64,000 nt of DNA from Peptoniphilus senegalensis JC140 (GCF_000321025.1 NZ_HE610717.1:190138-254137); one strand, 5' to 3'. Shown: positions 35,203 to 44,350, numbered from the stretch's first letter. Numbers and translations: made by a program. Notes: generated from the sequence alone by a model not told the origin.

Positions 35203-36759
35203 ATGTTTGAATGGTTAAAGGATAAATTTAAGAAAAAAGATGAAAATGAAAATTTAGAAGAATTAGTAGAGGAAAATATATCTGAAGAAGAAAAGCAAGA
35301 AGAGATAGAAGAAATCTATGAAAAACTTGAAGAAGTTTCAGAAGAAGGAGAATTATCAAAGGAAGAAGAAGCAGAAACTTCGGAAGAAATAAAGGATACA
35401 AATAAAGCATTCCAAGATAGTAAAGTAATTGAAAAGGCAATAGAAAATAAGACTGATGAAAATATATCTGAAGAAGAAAAGCAAGAAGAGATAGAAGAAA
35501 TTCATGAAAAACTTGAAGAAGTTTCAGAAAGTAGAGAACTATCAAAGAAAGAAGTAGGAACTCCAGAAGAAATAAAAGATACAAATAAAGCATTCCAAGA
35601 TAGTGAAGTAATTGAAAAGGCAATAGAAAATAAGACTGATGAAAATATATCTGAAGAAGAAAAGCAAGAAGAGATAGAAGAAATTCATGAAAAACTTGAA
35701 GAAGTTTCAGAAAGTAGAGAACTATCAAAGGAAGAAGTAGAAAATCTAGAAGAAATAAAAGAGACAAATAAAGCTTTTCAAGATAGTAATATAATCAAAG
35801 ATGCGACAGAAACAAAAGAAAAATATGAAGTTAAAGAGGAACCAAAAAAAACTTCTCTTTTCCAAAGACTAAAGGAAGGTCTTGATAAAACTAGAAAAGA
35901 AGTTGGAATAAAAATAAATACTGTCTTAGGTGCTTACGTAAAAATTGACGACGAGATGCTTGAAGATCTTGAAGATATTTTAATCTCAGCTGACGTTGGT
36001 ATGGAAACAACAATGAAATTAATTGACAATTTGCGTGAAACTATTATAAGAGAAAAAATAAATGACCCAAAAGAAGTTAAACCTCTTTTAATGGAAGAAG
36101 CAAAAAAATTAATGAATCCAGAATTAAATTCAAAAATTAATTCTGAACCTCCAGTAATTATTTTAGTTGTTGGAGTAAATGGAGTTGGAAAAACTACAAC
36201 TATTGGAAAACTTTCTTCTAGATTTAAAAGAGAAGGCAAATCTGTTTTAGTTTGTGCTGCAGATACTTTTAGGGCAGCGGCAATTGACCAATTAAAAGAG
36301 TGGGGAAATAGAGCCGATGTTGATGTTATTAGTCATGACGAAGGTTCTGATCCGGCCTCAGTTGTCTTTGACGCAATTGAAGCAACAAAGGCTAGAAAGA
36401 CTGATGTGCTAATTGTTGATACTGCAGGAAGACTTCATAACAAATCAAATCTTATGAAGGAACTTGAAAAAATAAATAGAATAATCGCTAATAAGTATCC
36501 TGAAGCAAATCGTGAGAACTTATTAGTCCTTGACTCAACAACTGGTCAAAATGCAATTAATCAAGCCAAAACATTTAAAGAAGTTACAGATATATCTGCA
36601 ATTGCACTTACAAAACTTGATGGAACTGCAAAGGGTGGAGTTGTAATTGCTCTTCAATCTGAGCTTGGAATTCCGATTAAACTCATTGGTGTTGGAGAAG
36701 GAATAAATGACCTTCAAGATTTTAATATTGATACATTCTTAGAAACAATATTTGGATAA
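35203..36759 (+). CDS. ftsY: Signal recognition particle receptor FtsY with tandem-repeat acidic N-terminus
   Basis: A 518-residue FtsY. The conserved NG domain begins near 216 (KTSLFQRLKEGLDKTRKEVG) and has the GTPase motifs GVNGVGKTTT (about 323), DTFRAAA, DTAGRLH and TKLDGTAKGG. It docks the ribosome-SRP complex at the membrane. The N-terminal 200 residues are extremely acidic and built from three copies of a 61-62-residue unit, each starting ENISEEEKQEEIEEI. The lengthening makes it clearly longer than the common 300-400-residue form. Partner ffh is encoded directly downstream. Confidence 0.96.
   Translation: MFEWLKDKFKKKDENENLEELVEENISEEEKQEEIEEIYEKLEEVSEEGELSKEEEAETSEEIKDTNKAFQDSKVIEKAIENKTDENISEEEKQEEIEEIHEKLEEVSESRELSKKEVGTPEEIKDTNKAFQDSEVIEKAIENKTDENISEEEKQEEIEEIHEKLEEVSESRELSKEEVENLEEIKETNKAFQDSNIIKDATETKEKYEVKEEPKKTSLFQRLKEGLDKTRKEVGIKINTVLGAYVKIDDEMLEDLEDILISADVGMETTMKLIDNLRETIIREKINDPKEVKPLLMEEAKKLMNPELNSKINSEPPVIILVVGVNGVGKTTTIGKLSSRFKREGKSVLVCAADTFRAAAIDQLKEWGNRADVDVISHDEGSDPASVVFDAIEATKARKTDVLIVDTAGRLHNKSNLMKELEKINRIIANKYPEANRENLLVLDSTTGQNAINQAKTFKEVTDISAIALTKLDGTAKGGVVIALQSELGIPIKLIGVGEGINDLQDFNIDTFLETIFG
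35272..35815 (+). repeat. Three in-frame tandem repeats in ftsY
   Basis: Units start at 35272, 35458 and 35641, with lengths of 186 and 183 bases; the third diverges after about 35790. Units 2 and 3 are almost identical at the nucleotide level, which indicates a recent duplication. They encode acidic A-domain segments. Confidence 0.9.
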
Positions 36760-36772
36760 AATTTTTAGATTT

Positions 36773-36798
36773 AAAGTAGGAGAGATCCTACTTTTTTT
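36773..36798 (+). terminator. Terminator of the smc-ftsY unit
   Basis: AAAGTAGGA-GAGA-TCCTACTTT, followed by T. The next stretch to the promoter at 36913 is AT-rich with nothing else recognisable. Confidence 0.85.
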
Positions 36799-36912
36799 AT
36801 TGAAAAATTTTTAGAAAACAAATAATTTTGGAAACATTAATAAAATAAGAAAAAAACATTTTTAAATTGATACAATCTATTGTAAATTCAAAAATAAAAA
36901 ACAAAAAAATTG

Positions 36913-36969
36913 TTGACATAAAGGTAAGTATTAGCTACAATAATAAAGGTCAAGTAAAAAGGTTGACCT
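36913..36969 (+). promoter_or_regulatory. Promoter and start-site inverted repeat of the ylxM-ffh operon
   Basis: TTGACA (36913-36918), a 17-base spacer, TACAAT (36936-36941). AGGTCAA (36947-36953) and TTGACCT (36963-36969) form an inverted repeat right at the expected transcript start. It could be a 5' stabilising hairpin or an operator. Confidence 0.65.
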
Positions 36970-36990
36970 CGCTAGAAAAATGGTGGTAAA

Positions 36991-37343
36991 ATGAATGAAA
37001 AATTTTTTAGGATGAACAGCTTACTTGATTTTTATGGAAATCTTCTCTCTGAAAAGCAAAATAAGGCAGCCTATATGTATTATGTCTATGATTGCACAAT
37101 TAATGAGATATCTTCTGAACTTAGCATTTCAAAGCAGGCAGTATTTGACAATTTAAAAAGAGCAGAAAATAATTTAGAAGACTTTGAAAAAAAACTTGAA
37201 TTAATAAAAAATAGCAAAAAAGAAGAAGAGAATAGAGAAATAAAAAGAAAAAAATTGAAACTATTTTAGAAAGTATTGAAAAAGAATCTTTAAATCAAGA
37301 GAATTTGAAAATTAAAGAACTTAAAAAGATACTTTTTGACTAG
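36991..37343 (+). CDS. ylxM: YlxM-family SRP-associated HTH protein, interrupted by a -1 frame change
   Basis: The zero-frame product is 92 residues (36991-37269): a sigma-like helix-turn-helix (NEISSELSISKQAVFDNLKRAE) typical of YlxM, an SRP-associated protein encoded before ffh. It stops prematurely with KRKKLKLF. A -1 shift in the seven-A run at 37248-37254 continues as KKIETILESIEKESLN to a TAG at 37341-37343. That gives 117 residues with the expected family C-terminal helix, and the stop merges with the ffh ribosome site as in a compact operon. The zero-frame codons read A AAA AAA, a canonical slippery heptamer in the right phase. A real mutation, a sequencing error, transcript slippage or programmed frameshifting are all possible. 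Confidence 0.75.
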
Positions 37344-37354
37344 GAGGTGAATTT

Positions 37355-38692
37355 TTGGTATTCGAAAGTTTATCCGACAAATTGCAAAACACTTTGCAAA
37401 AATTAACAGGCAAAGGTAAATTATCCGAAAAAGACATTGACGCTGCTATGCGTGAAGTAAAACTTGCACTTCTTGAAGCTGATGTTAACTTTAAAGTTGT
37501 AAAAAGCTTTGTAAAGACAGTAAAAGAAAGAGCTTTAGGAAAAGAAGTTTTAGAATCTCTTACTCCAGGCCAACAAGTTATTAAAATTGTAAATGAAGAG
37601 CTCACAAGTTTAATGGGAACAAGTGAAGTTAAGATTGACTTTTCTAAGAAACCAACTGTTATTATGATGTGTGGTCTTCAAGGTGCAGGTAAAACTACTA
37701 CAAGTGGTAAGCTTGCCAAAAGATTAAAAAAAGATGGAAAGAGACCTCTTCTAGTTGCTTGTGATGTTTATAGACCAGCAGCCATTAAACAACTTCAAGT
37801 TGTTGGAGAACAAGTTGACACTCCAGTCTTCACTATGGGGGATAAAATTTCTCCAGTTGATATTTCTAAGGCGGCTCTTGAGCACGCCAAGAAAAATGGA
37901 AATGATGTAGTGATTATTGATACAGCTGGTAGACTTCACATTGATGAAAAACTTATGAAGGAGCTTCAAGATATTCATGAGGCACTAGATCCTTCTGAAG
38001 TTCTTCTTGTACTTGATGCAATGACTGGTCAAGATGCAGTAAATGTTGCTGATACTTTTGACGATATGCTAAAGCTAACTGGTGTAATTCTTACTAAGCT
38101 TGATGGCGATGCAAGAGGTGGTGCTGCTCTATCTATTAGGTCAGTTACTGATGTTCCTATTAAATTCATAGCATCTGGTGAAAAGATGGAAAACATTGAA
38201 GTTTTTCACCCAGACAGAATGGCTTCAAGAATACTTGGAATGGGAGATGTGCTCTCCTTAATTGAAAAAGCACAATCAGCTGTTGATGATAAAAAAGCAA
38301 AAGAGCTTGAAGAGAAACTTAGAAAGTCAACTTTTACTTTTGAAGATTTCTTAGATCAAATGCAACAGATGAAAAATATGGGGCCACTTGAAGATATTAT
38401 TGGAATGATTCCTGGCATAAACAGTAAGGCTCTAAAAGGAATTAATTTACCTGATAATGAATTTGCAAAAGTTGAAGCTATGATTCTTTCAATGACAAAA
38501 AAAGAAAGACAAAAGCCTGAAATAATAGATTCTTCCAGAAGGAAGAGAATTGCAAAGGGTTCTGGAACAAGTCCAGCGGATGTAAATAAACTTATAAAAC
38601 AGTTTAAGGACATGAGAAAGATGATGAAACAATTTGGAAACATGTCCAAAAATATGGGAAAAAGAAAGTTTAAATTACCTTTTTCCTTTTAA
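37355..38692 (+). CDS. ffh: Signal recognition particle GTPase Ffh
   Basis: A 445-residue SRP54 homologue. The N domain starts VFESLSDKLQNTLQKLTG. The G domain has GLQGAGKTTTSGKLAKRL (about 107), DVYRPAAIKQL, DTAGRLH and TKLDGDARGG. The methionine-rich M domain (from about 325, DFLDQMQQMKNMG) ends with SRRKRIAKGSGTSPADVNKL, which binds 4.5S/6S SRP RNA. Start is TTG behind TAGGAGGTG. It binds signal sequences on ribosomes and pairs with FtsY encoded upstream. Confidence 0.97.
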   Translation: MVFESLSDKLQNTLQKLTGKGKLSEKDIDAAMREVKLALLEADVNFKVVKSFVKTVKERALGKEVLESLTPGQQVIKIVNEELTSLMGTSEVKIDFSKKPTVIMMCGLQGAGKTTTSGKLAKRLKKDGKRPLLVACDVYRPAAIKQLQVVGEQVDTPVFTMGDKISPVDISKAALEHAKKNGNDVVIIDTAGRLHIDEKLMKELQDIHEALDPSEVLLVLDAMTGQDAVNVADTFDDMLKLTGVILTKLDGDARGGAALSIRSVTDVPIKFIASGEKMENIEVFHPDRMASRILGMGDVLSLIEKAQSAVDDKKAKELEEKLRKSTFTFEDFLDQMQQMKNMGPLEDIIGMIPGINSKALKGINLPDNEFAKVEAMILSMTKKERQKPEIIDSSRRKRIAKGSGTSPADVNKLIKQFKDMRKMMKQFGNMSKNMGKRKFKLPFSF

Positions 38693-38741
38693 TGTAGCTT
38701 ATATATTTTAATATATAAATTTTATTGTGGAGGTGAATAAT

Positions 38742-39041
38742 TTGGCAGTTAAAATTAGACTTAGAAGAATGGGTGCTAAGAAAAAACCCTTTTATAGAAT
38801 AGTTGTAGCAGACTCTAGAAGTCCTAGAGATGGAAAATTCATCGAGGAGATTGGTTATTATAACCCACTTACAACTCCTAAGAAAGTTGTTGTAGATTCA
38901 GAAAAAGCTAACAATTGGATTAAGAATGGCGCAAAGCCTACTGATACAGTTGATAGACTTTTCAGAGAAAACTCAGTATATGATGCTGATAAAAACTCAA
39001 ATAATACAGCAGAAGCAAGTGAATCAGAAGCTACTGAATAA
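38742..39041 (+). CDS. rpsP: 30S ribosomal protein bS16
   Basis: A 99-residue bS16: [30 protein letters not shown] at the N-terminus is read here as two motifs, [19 protein letters not shown] and SRSPRDG, and GYYNPL follows. I start at TTG 38742, since the in-frame GTG at 38727 is part of the GGAGGTG ribosome-site region. The C-terminal 15 residues are acidic and variable. It heads the rpsP-khpA-rimM-trmD-rplS ribosome group. Confidence 0.95.
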   Translation: MAVKIRLRRMGAKKKPFYRIVVADSRSPRDGKFIEEIGYYNPLTTPKKVVVDSEKANNWIKNGAKPTDTVDRLFRENSVYDADKNSNNTAEASESEATE

Positions 39042-39062
39042 CAGTATGTTTGGAGGACCAAA

Positions 39063-39296
39063 ATGGTTGAATTAATTGAATATATTGCTAAATCTTTAGT
39101 TGACGATCCTTCTTCAGTTGATGTGACAATGACTGAGAATGACGATTCAATTGATATTACTTTAAAAGTTGCATCAAATGATATGGGAAAAGTTATTGGC
39201 AAACAAGGCAGAATTGCTAAAGCAATAAGAGCAATTTTAAAAGCTGTTTCACTAAAAAAAGATGTAAAGGTTAATTTGGAAATTGAAGAATATTAA
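39063..39296 (+). CDS. khpA: KH-domain RNA-binding protein KhpA
   Basis: A 77-residue single-KH protein (formerly YlqC). The GxxG loop is GKQG in MGKVIGKQGRIAKAIRAILK. It partners with KhpB in some Firmicutes to bind RNAs affecting cell division. GGAGG precedes the start; the end overlaps rimM by 14 bases. Confidence 0.95.
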   Translation: MVELIEYIAKSLVDDPSSVDVTMTENDDSIDITLKVASNDMGKVIGKQGRIAKAIRAILKAVSLKKDVKVNLEIEEY

Positions 39297-39786
39297 AGAT
39301 TCAATTACATGCATTGGTAAAATTATAAATACTCATGGTATTAAAGGCGAACTTAAGGTTGAACCTTATACTTTTGACAATAAAAGATTTTCAAAATTAA
39401 AAAGTGTCTATGTTGGTAATGATTTAAAAGAATTTTTAATAAAGAAAGTTCGAGTAAACAATTTTGTTTACATTACCTTTGAAGGGTTTGAGGATATAAA
39501 TGATGTTCTAAACTTAAAGGGACTTGAAATTTATATTAAAGATGAGGATAGACTAGATTTAGAGGAAGACCAATACTATATTTCTGATATAATTGGAAAA
39601 AAAGTATATGATACTGAAGATAATTATATTGGAATTTTAAAAAATGTGTTGGAATATCCCGCTAATGATATTTTTATTATTGAAAGTGATGACAAAAGTA
39701 TTTATCAAATACCTGCAGTTAAAGAATTTATTAAAAAAATAGATTCTATAATAACTATCAAATTAATAGAAGGAATGATTTTGTGA
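39283..39786 (+). CDS. rimM: Ribosome maturation factor RimM
   Basis: A 167-residue RimM: N-terminal barrel domain starting ITCIGKIINTHGIKGELKV, and C-terminal PRC barrel with DQYYISDIIGKKVY and EYPANDIFII...IPAVKEFI. It binds bS19 and assists 30S head assembly. The start is TTG inside khpA; its stop overlaps the trmD GTG start, giving coupling on both sides. Confidence 0.95.
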   Translation: MKNIKDSITCIGKIINTHGIKGELKVEPYTFDNKRFSKLKSVYVGNDLKEFLIKKVRVNNFVYITFEGFEDINDVLNLKGLEIYIKDEDRLDLEEDQYYISDIIGKKVYDTEDNYIGILKNVLEYPANDIFIIESDDKSIYQIPAVKEFIKKIDSIITIKLIEGMIL

Positions 39787-40526
39787 AAATAAGTGTATTA
39801 ACTTTATTTCCCGAATTCATAAATCATATTAGAGATTTTTCTATTGTTGGAAGGGCTATCGGCGAAGGAAAATTAGAACTTGAAACTGTAGATATAAGAG
39901 ATTTTGCAATCAACAAATATCTTCAAGTTGACGATTATCCCTATGGCGGTGGACCAGGTATGCTAATGCAGATAAAGCCAATAGTAGAGGCAATAGAATC
40001 TGTAAAAAAAGAAAACTCTAAAGTTTATTATATGTCCCCACAAGGCAAGGTTTTAAGTCAGGATAAACTAAAAGAGCTAAAAAAAGAAGAACACATAATA
40101 CTTTTAAATGGTCATTACGAAGGTATTGACAATAGAGTCATTGAAAATTATGTAGATGAAGAAATTTCTATCGGCGACTATGTTTTAACTGGTGGAGAGT
40201 TGGCATCTATGGTAATTATAGATGGCGTAGCAAGACTAATAGATGGTGTTCTTGCAAGTGATGAGTCTTTTAAAGACGAATCACACTATAATGGACTTTT
40301 AGAACATCCACAGTACACTCGCCCAAAAGAATTTAGAGGACTTGAAGTTCCTGATATACTTTTAAGTGGAGACCATGAAAAAATTAGAAAATATAGACTT
40401 AGAGAATCTCTTAAAAATACTTTACAGAAAAGGCCAGATTTATTAAAAAATAAAATTTTAAATGAAGAAGAAAAAGATATTTTGAAAGATTTACTGGAAG
40501 GAGGTAAAGACAATGGATTATATTAA
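39783..40526 (+). CDS. trmD: tRNA (guanine-N1)-methyltransferase TrmD
   Basis: A 247-residue SPOUT methyltransferase that makes m1G37 in tRNA and prevents frameshifting. Motifs are [26 protein letters not shown], and the trefoil-knot segments [19 protein letters not shown] and [13 protein letters not shown]. The start is GTG, overlapping rimM by four bases, and the end overlaps rplS by 14. Confidence 0.97.
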   Translation: MKISVLTLFPEFINHIRDFSIVGRAIGEGKLELETVDIRDFAINKYLQVDDYPYGGGPGMLMQIKPIVEAIESVKKENSKVYYMSPQGKVLSQDKLKELKKEEHIILLNGHYEGIDNRVIENYVDEEISIGDYVLTGGELASMVIIDGVARLIDGVLASDESFKDESHYNGLLEHPQYTRPKEFRGLEVPDILLSGDHEKIRKYRLRESLKNTLQKRPDLLKNKILNEEEKDILKDLLEGGKDNGLY

Positions 40527-40860
40527 AGCTATTGAAGATGAACAATTAAATGAAAATCTACCTAAATTTAATGTTGGGGACAATGTTAGTGTTCACTATA
40601 AAATTATTGAAGGAGAAAGACAAAGAATCCAAGTTTTTGATGGAACTGTTATAAAGATTCAAGGAAAAAGCTCAAGAAAAACTTTCACAGTAAGAAGAAT
40701 TTCTTATGGTATTGGAGTTGAAAGAACTTTCCTTCTTAACTCACCAAGAATTGCTGATCTTGTTGTTACAAGAAAAGGTAGTGTTAGACGTGCTAAACTT
40801 TACTATCTTAGAGATAGACAAGGTAAAGCTGCAAAAGTTAAAGAAAAGACTAATTACTAA
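40513..40860 (+). CDS. rplS: 50S ribosomal protein bL19
   Basis: A 115-residue bL19 with [41 protein letters not shown] read as two overlapping motifs ([28 protein letters not shown]), and [19 protein letters not shown]. It lies at the 30S-50S interface and ends the ribosome operon. GGAGG precedes the ATG inside trmD. Confidence 0.97.
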   Translation: MDYIKAIEDEQLNENLPKFNVGDNVSVHYKIIEGERQRIQVFDGTVIKIQGKSSRKTFTVRRISYGIGVERTFLLNSPRIADLVVTRKGSVRRAKLYYLRDRQGKAAKVKEKTNY

Positions 40861-40861
40861 G

Positions 40862-40886
40862 AGTGGGACTTTATGTCCTATTTTTA
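40862..40886 (+). terminator. Weak terminator after rplS
   Basis: GTGGGAC-TTTAT-GTCCTAT stem with two G-U pairs, then TTTTT. Confidence 0.6.
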
Positions 40887-40929
40887 GTATCTTTTATTTT
40901 GAGCAAATAAATTATGAGAGGTGAAATAT

Positions 40930-42564
40930 ATGAAAAAGATTTTTTTAGGAATTTTTCTAATTATTTTTTTGGCAGCAGGTGCATTTTTATTTGTTGAAAA
41001 TAGAGGAACGACTAAAATTTCAACTAAATACGATAAATTTAACTTTATAACAGAAGATAAAGACATTGACAAAGATGACTTTTCTATAGAGGATGGAATG
41101 ATTTACTTATCTTTTGACTATATAAAAAAGTATCTTGATGAAAGCATTGAATATGATAAGTCAACAGAAAAAGTAAAAATTCAAAATGAACACGCAAATA
41201 AAATTTTAAAGTTAAATGAGTACGAAGCAAAATTCAACAGTGGAACAATTGATTTAAGAGCCCCTGTTATTGAAAAAAATGGAAAAATTATGCTTCCAAT
41301 TGAGGCTTTTATTTATGATTACGATGTTAGTCTTAGATATAATAAAGACATTAGACTTTTACTTCTAGACTATAGGGACAAAGAATATGACTTAAGTAAA
41401 ACCACTAAAGAAGTATTTTTAAGGGAAGATAGCTCAAAAAGAAGCCCTATTATAAAGAAATTACCAGAAGGCGAAAAGTTATATATATATGGCGAAAAAA
41501 GTAAATTCTACAAAGTTAGAATGCCTGAGGGATATGCAGGTTATGTCTTAAAAGAAAATGTGGATGACAATTTTGAAAAGGTAAATTTAGCTAGTTCAAG
41601 GAAAAATATTTCAGATAGCCCAATTAATTTAACCTGGGACTATACTTATGCGGAATATTCTGATGAGAAAGTGAACCAAATAAAAGACATAAATGGTCTT
41701 GATATAATTATCCCTACATGGTTTTCCATAAGAAATGGTAATGGAGATATGATAGATAGGGGAAACCTAAATTATATAAAAAAATATAATGAACTTGGTG
41801 TAGATGTTTGGGCTTACCTAGACAACTCTTTTAATCCAGATATAACTCATGAAGCTTTGTCAAATGAAAATACTCGCAAAAAAGTCATTGATAAAACATT
41901 AGAACTTTGCAAAAAGTATAATATGAAAGGTATAAATATAGATTTCGAGCATACAAAAATAGAAGACAGGGATAATATAACAGCATTTGTAAATGAATTT
42001 AGAGAAAAAGCAGGCGATGACTTTATAATTACTGTAGATGTCACACCGCAAATTTCTTCAGATGTAACTAAGGAACCTTATGATAGAAAAGCTTTAGCAG
42101 AAGTTTCTGACTATATTGTTGTTATGGCTTATGACCAACACTGGGGTTCATCTGATGAAGCTGGATCTGTTGCCCAATATAAATGGGTTGAAGGAAGTAT
42201 CAATGTTTTATTTAGAAATGTACCAAATAGAAAGATGATTTTAGGAGTTCCGCTTTATACAAGACTTTGGAAAGAGTCAAATGGAAAAGTTACTTCAAAG
42301 ACAATATCTATGAATGAAGTTGCAAATATTATTGCATCTAAGGGATTAAATCCAAGCTGGGACAAAGATTCACAACAAAATTATGTTCAGTATGAAGAAA
42401 ATGGTTCAACTTATAAAATATGGATTGAAGATGCAAATTCTTTAGAGAAAAAAGTATCTTTAGTGAATAAATACAATCTTGCAGGTGTGGGAAGTTGGAG
42501 ACTTGGATTTGAAACTCAAAATATTTGGGATGTAATTTCAAAAGAATTAGATAAGACAAACTAA
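40930..42564 (+). CDS. Membrane-anchored GH18-family glycoside hydrolase with SH3 domain
   Basis: About 544 residues. Start ATG 40930 follows GAGAGGTG; the in-frame GTG at 40921 is part of that ribosome site. An N-terminal signal-anchor (MKKIFLGIFLIIFLAAGAF) is followed by copper-amine-oxidase-like repeats (about 30-145) with IMLPIEAF. A bacterial SH3 domain lies near 155-215 (KLPEGEKLYIYGE; EGYAGYVLKENV). The GH18 barrel (about 225-540) has its catalytic region in MKGINIDFEH (Glu about 340) and MAYDQHWGSSDEAG. It resembles spore and cell-wall N-acetylglucosaminidases (YdhD/YaaH type), though with SH3 instead of LysM. It probably trims or binds peptidoglycan. Confidence 0.85.
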   Translation: MKKIFLGIFLIIFLAAGAFLFVENRGTTKISTKYDKFNFITEDKDIDKDDFSIEDGMIYLSFDYIKKYLDESIEYDKSTEKVKIQNEHANKILKLNEYEAKFNSGTIDLRAPVIEKNGKIMLPIEAFIYDYDVSLRYNKDIRLLLLDYRDKEYDLSKTTKEVFLREDSSKRSPIIKKLPEGEKLYIYGEKSKFYKVRMPEGYAGYVLKENVDDNFEKVNLASSRKNISDSPINLTWDYTYAEYSDEKVNQIKDINGLDIIIPTWFSIRNGNGDMIDRGNLNYIKKYNELGVDVWAYLDNSFNPDITHEALSNENTRKKVIDKTLELCKKYNMKGINIDFEHTKIEDRDNITAFVNEFREKAGDDFIITVDVTPQISSDVTKEPYDRKALAEVSDYIVVMAYDQHWGSSDEAGSVAQYKWVEGSINVLFRNVPNRKMILGVPLYTRLWKESNGKVTSKTISMNEVANIIASKGLNPSWDKDSQQNYVQYEENGSTYKIWIEDANSLEKKVSLVNKYNLAGVGSWRLGFETQNIWDVISKELDKTN

Positions 42565-42567
42565 AAA

Positions 42568-42596
42568 TTGACATTTCCAAATATTGAGTATAAAAT
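42568..42596 (+). promoter_or_regulatory. Candidate promoter of the phospholipase-C-like gene
   Basis: TTGACA (42568-42573), a 17-base spacer, TAAAAT (42591-42596); an overlapping TATAAA is at 42589. Confidence 0.55.
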
Positions 42597-42628
42597 TAAA
42601 GAGTATTAAATTATAATTTTATTAGGAT

Positions 42629-43279
42629 GTGTTTAAGATTTTACCAGATACACATAAAATTGTGGCTAAAATTGTTCACGATAGAGTAAAAGAAAAGTAT
42701 AATGTTAATCTGAATTTAGAAAAAATGCTTTGGGGCTCTATTGCACCTGATGTACTTCCTTATTATAAGATGAAGAGACATTACTTTGATGAGTCAGGAG
42801 ATTTTATAGCTAGAGAAATAAGTAAACTTATTTATTTTTCTAGGTATTCTTACTCTGAAGGTAATGAAAGCAAATTATTTATTAATTATATAAGTAAAAA
42901 ACTTGGCATAATTATGCACTATTTATGTGATTTTATGTGTTATCCTCATGCTTATAGAATGACATTCGTAGAAAACTTAAGAAAACATGTTAGGTATGAA
43001 CAGGATTTAGCATTATATGCAAGGGAAAATAAGTATATAGAAGAGAATTACAAAAGCGTTATTTGTTGCGATAAGATAAAGTTTTTTGAAAATTCCGATA
43101 TAAAACTTGAAAAAAAAGTGAAAAATTATTTAATAGATGTCATTAAAGAGTATAAAAATTCAAATCATAGTTTTGATAATGATTTGAATTTTGCCTTAAA
43201 TTTATCAACAAATATCTCTCTCCTAGTTATTGAATCAATACTAGATTACAATGGAGAATTTGATATACAATTTATATAA
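42629..43279 (+). CDS. Zinc-dependent phospholipase C-family protein
   Basis: A 216-residue protein resembling the zinc-dependent phospholipase C/S1-P1 fold family found widely in Firmicutes. Histidine- and aspartate-containing segments fit its metal sites: DTHKIVAKIVHD, GSIAPDVLPYY, KRHYFDES, LGIIMHYLCDFMCYPHAY and KHVRYEQDL. No signal peptide is present, so it is probably cytoplasmic, unlike secreted clostridial phospholipases. The true substrate is unknown. The start is GTG behind AGGATGTG. A strong hairpin follows. Confidence 0.7.
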   Translation: MFKILPDTHKIVAKIVHDRVKEKYNVNLNLEKMLWGSIAPDVLPYYKMKRHYFDESGDFIAREISKLIYFSRYSYSEGNESKLFINYISKKLGIIMHYLCDFMCYPHAYRMTFVENLRKHVRYEQDLALYARENKYIEENYKSVICCDKIKFFENSDIKLEKKVKNYLIDVIKEYKNSNHSFDNDLNFALNLSTNISLLVIESILDYNGEFDIQFI

Positions 43280-43286
43280 GAATTAG

Positions 43287-43318
43287 AATTCTTTCGCCTT
43301 TGGGGTGGAAGAATTTTT
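43287..43318 (+). terminator. Terminator before asnA
   Basis: AATTCTTTCGCC (43287-43298) pairs with GGTGGAAGAATT (43304-43315) over twelve pairs, followed by TTT. The asnA ribosome site starts only ten bases later, so read-through control of asnA is possible. Confidence 0.7.
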
Positions 43319-43336
43319 AAAATTATGGAGGAAAAG

Positions 43337-44332
43337 ATGAGAAACAATTCTAATGCTACTAAGCTAGACCTAAGAGAAACACAAATTGCAATAAAGTCAG
43401 TTAAAGATTATTTTCAGAGAGACTTGGCTAATACTTTAAATTTACAAAGAGTTTCTGCACCTCTTTTTGTAAGACCTGAAACGGGACTTAACGACAACTT
43501 AAATGGAGAAAAGGCAGTAGACTTTGATTTAAGACAATATGGAATAAATGTAGAAATCGTACAATCACTTGCAAAGTGGAAGAGAAATGCTCTAAAAGAT
43601 TATAATTTCAACAAATATGAAGGAATTTATGCAGATATGAATGCAATAAGAGCTGAAGAGGAACTTGATGAAATTCATTCTTCTTATGTTGACCAATGGG
43701 ATTGGGAAAAAATTATTGATAAGAGTGATAGAAATAAGGAGTATCTTTTCTTAACTGTTAAAGAAATTTTTTCTGTCTTTAAGAGAACTGAAGAGTACAT
43801 CAACCAAACATATCCTTACATTCTTTCACAAAAATTACCGGATGAAATTTTCTTTATAACATCACAAGAACTTGAAGACATGTACCCAGGTAAAACGCCT
43901 AAAGAGAGGGAAAAATTAATTTGTAAAGACAAGGGTGCTGTTTTCATAATGGGAATTGGGGCAAATTTAAATTCTGGCGAACCACATGACCACAGGAGTC
44001 CTGACTATGACGATTGGAGTTTAAATGGAGATATTTTATTCTGGGATGATGTTTTGGGTAACTCCTTAGAAGTGTCAAGCATGGGAATTCGTGTTGACGA
44101 AGAGTCTCTAAAAAGTCAATGTGAACTAACAGACACAACAGATAGATTCAAGCTTCCGTATCATCAAGATGTTTTAAGTGCAAGGCTTCCTTATACAATT
44201 GGTGGAGGAATAGGCCAATCAAGAATTTGTATGTTCTTTTTAGAAAAGAGTCATATTGGGGAAGTACAAGTTGGAGTTTGGGACGAAAAGTCATTAAATT
44301 ATTGTAGAGAAAATAAAATAAAATTATTATAA
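43337..44332 (+). CDS. asnA: Aspartate--ammonia ligase (asparagine synthetase A)
   Basis: A 331-residue AsnA, the same length as E. coli AsnA, a class II tRNA-synthetase-like enzyme that makes asparagine from aspartate, ammonia and ATP. Recognisable segments are APLFVRPETGLNDNLNG, VEIVQSLAKWKR, the adenylate-binding GIGANLNSGEPHDHRSPDYDDW region (read as GIGANLNSG and DHRSPDYDDW), ELSSMGIRV-like EVSSMGIRVDEESL, and GGGIGQSRICMFFL. I start at ATG 43337: the ATG at 43325 overlaps the GGAGG ribosome site. No promoter is obvious, so it may be read from upstream. Confidence 0.95.
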   Translation: MRNNSNATKLDLRETQIAIKSVKDYFQRDLANTLNLQRVSAPLFVRPETGLNDNLNGEKAVDFDLRQYGINVEIVQSLAKWKRNALKDYNFNKYEGIYADMNAIRAEEELDEIHSSYVDQWDWEKIIDKSDRNKEYLFLTVKEIFSVFKRTEEYINQTYPYILSQKLPDEIFFITSQELEDMYPGKTPKEREKLICKDKGAVFIMGIGANLNSGEPHDHRSPDYDDWSLNGDILFWDDVLGNSLEVSSMGIRVDEESLKSQCELTDTTDRFKLPYHQDVLSARLPYTIGGGIGQSRICMFFLEKSHIGEVQVGVWDEKSLNYCRENKIKLL

Positions 44333-44350
44333 TTTAAAGAAATTTACAAA

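Noticed and set aside
35228-35767. Long minus-strand open frame opposite ftsY
   Set aside because: It is a Leu/Phe-rich mirror of the repetitive Glu-rich coding strand, with no ribosome site.
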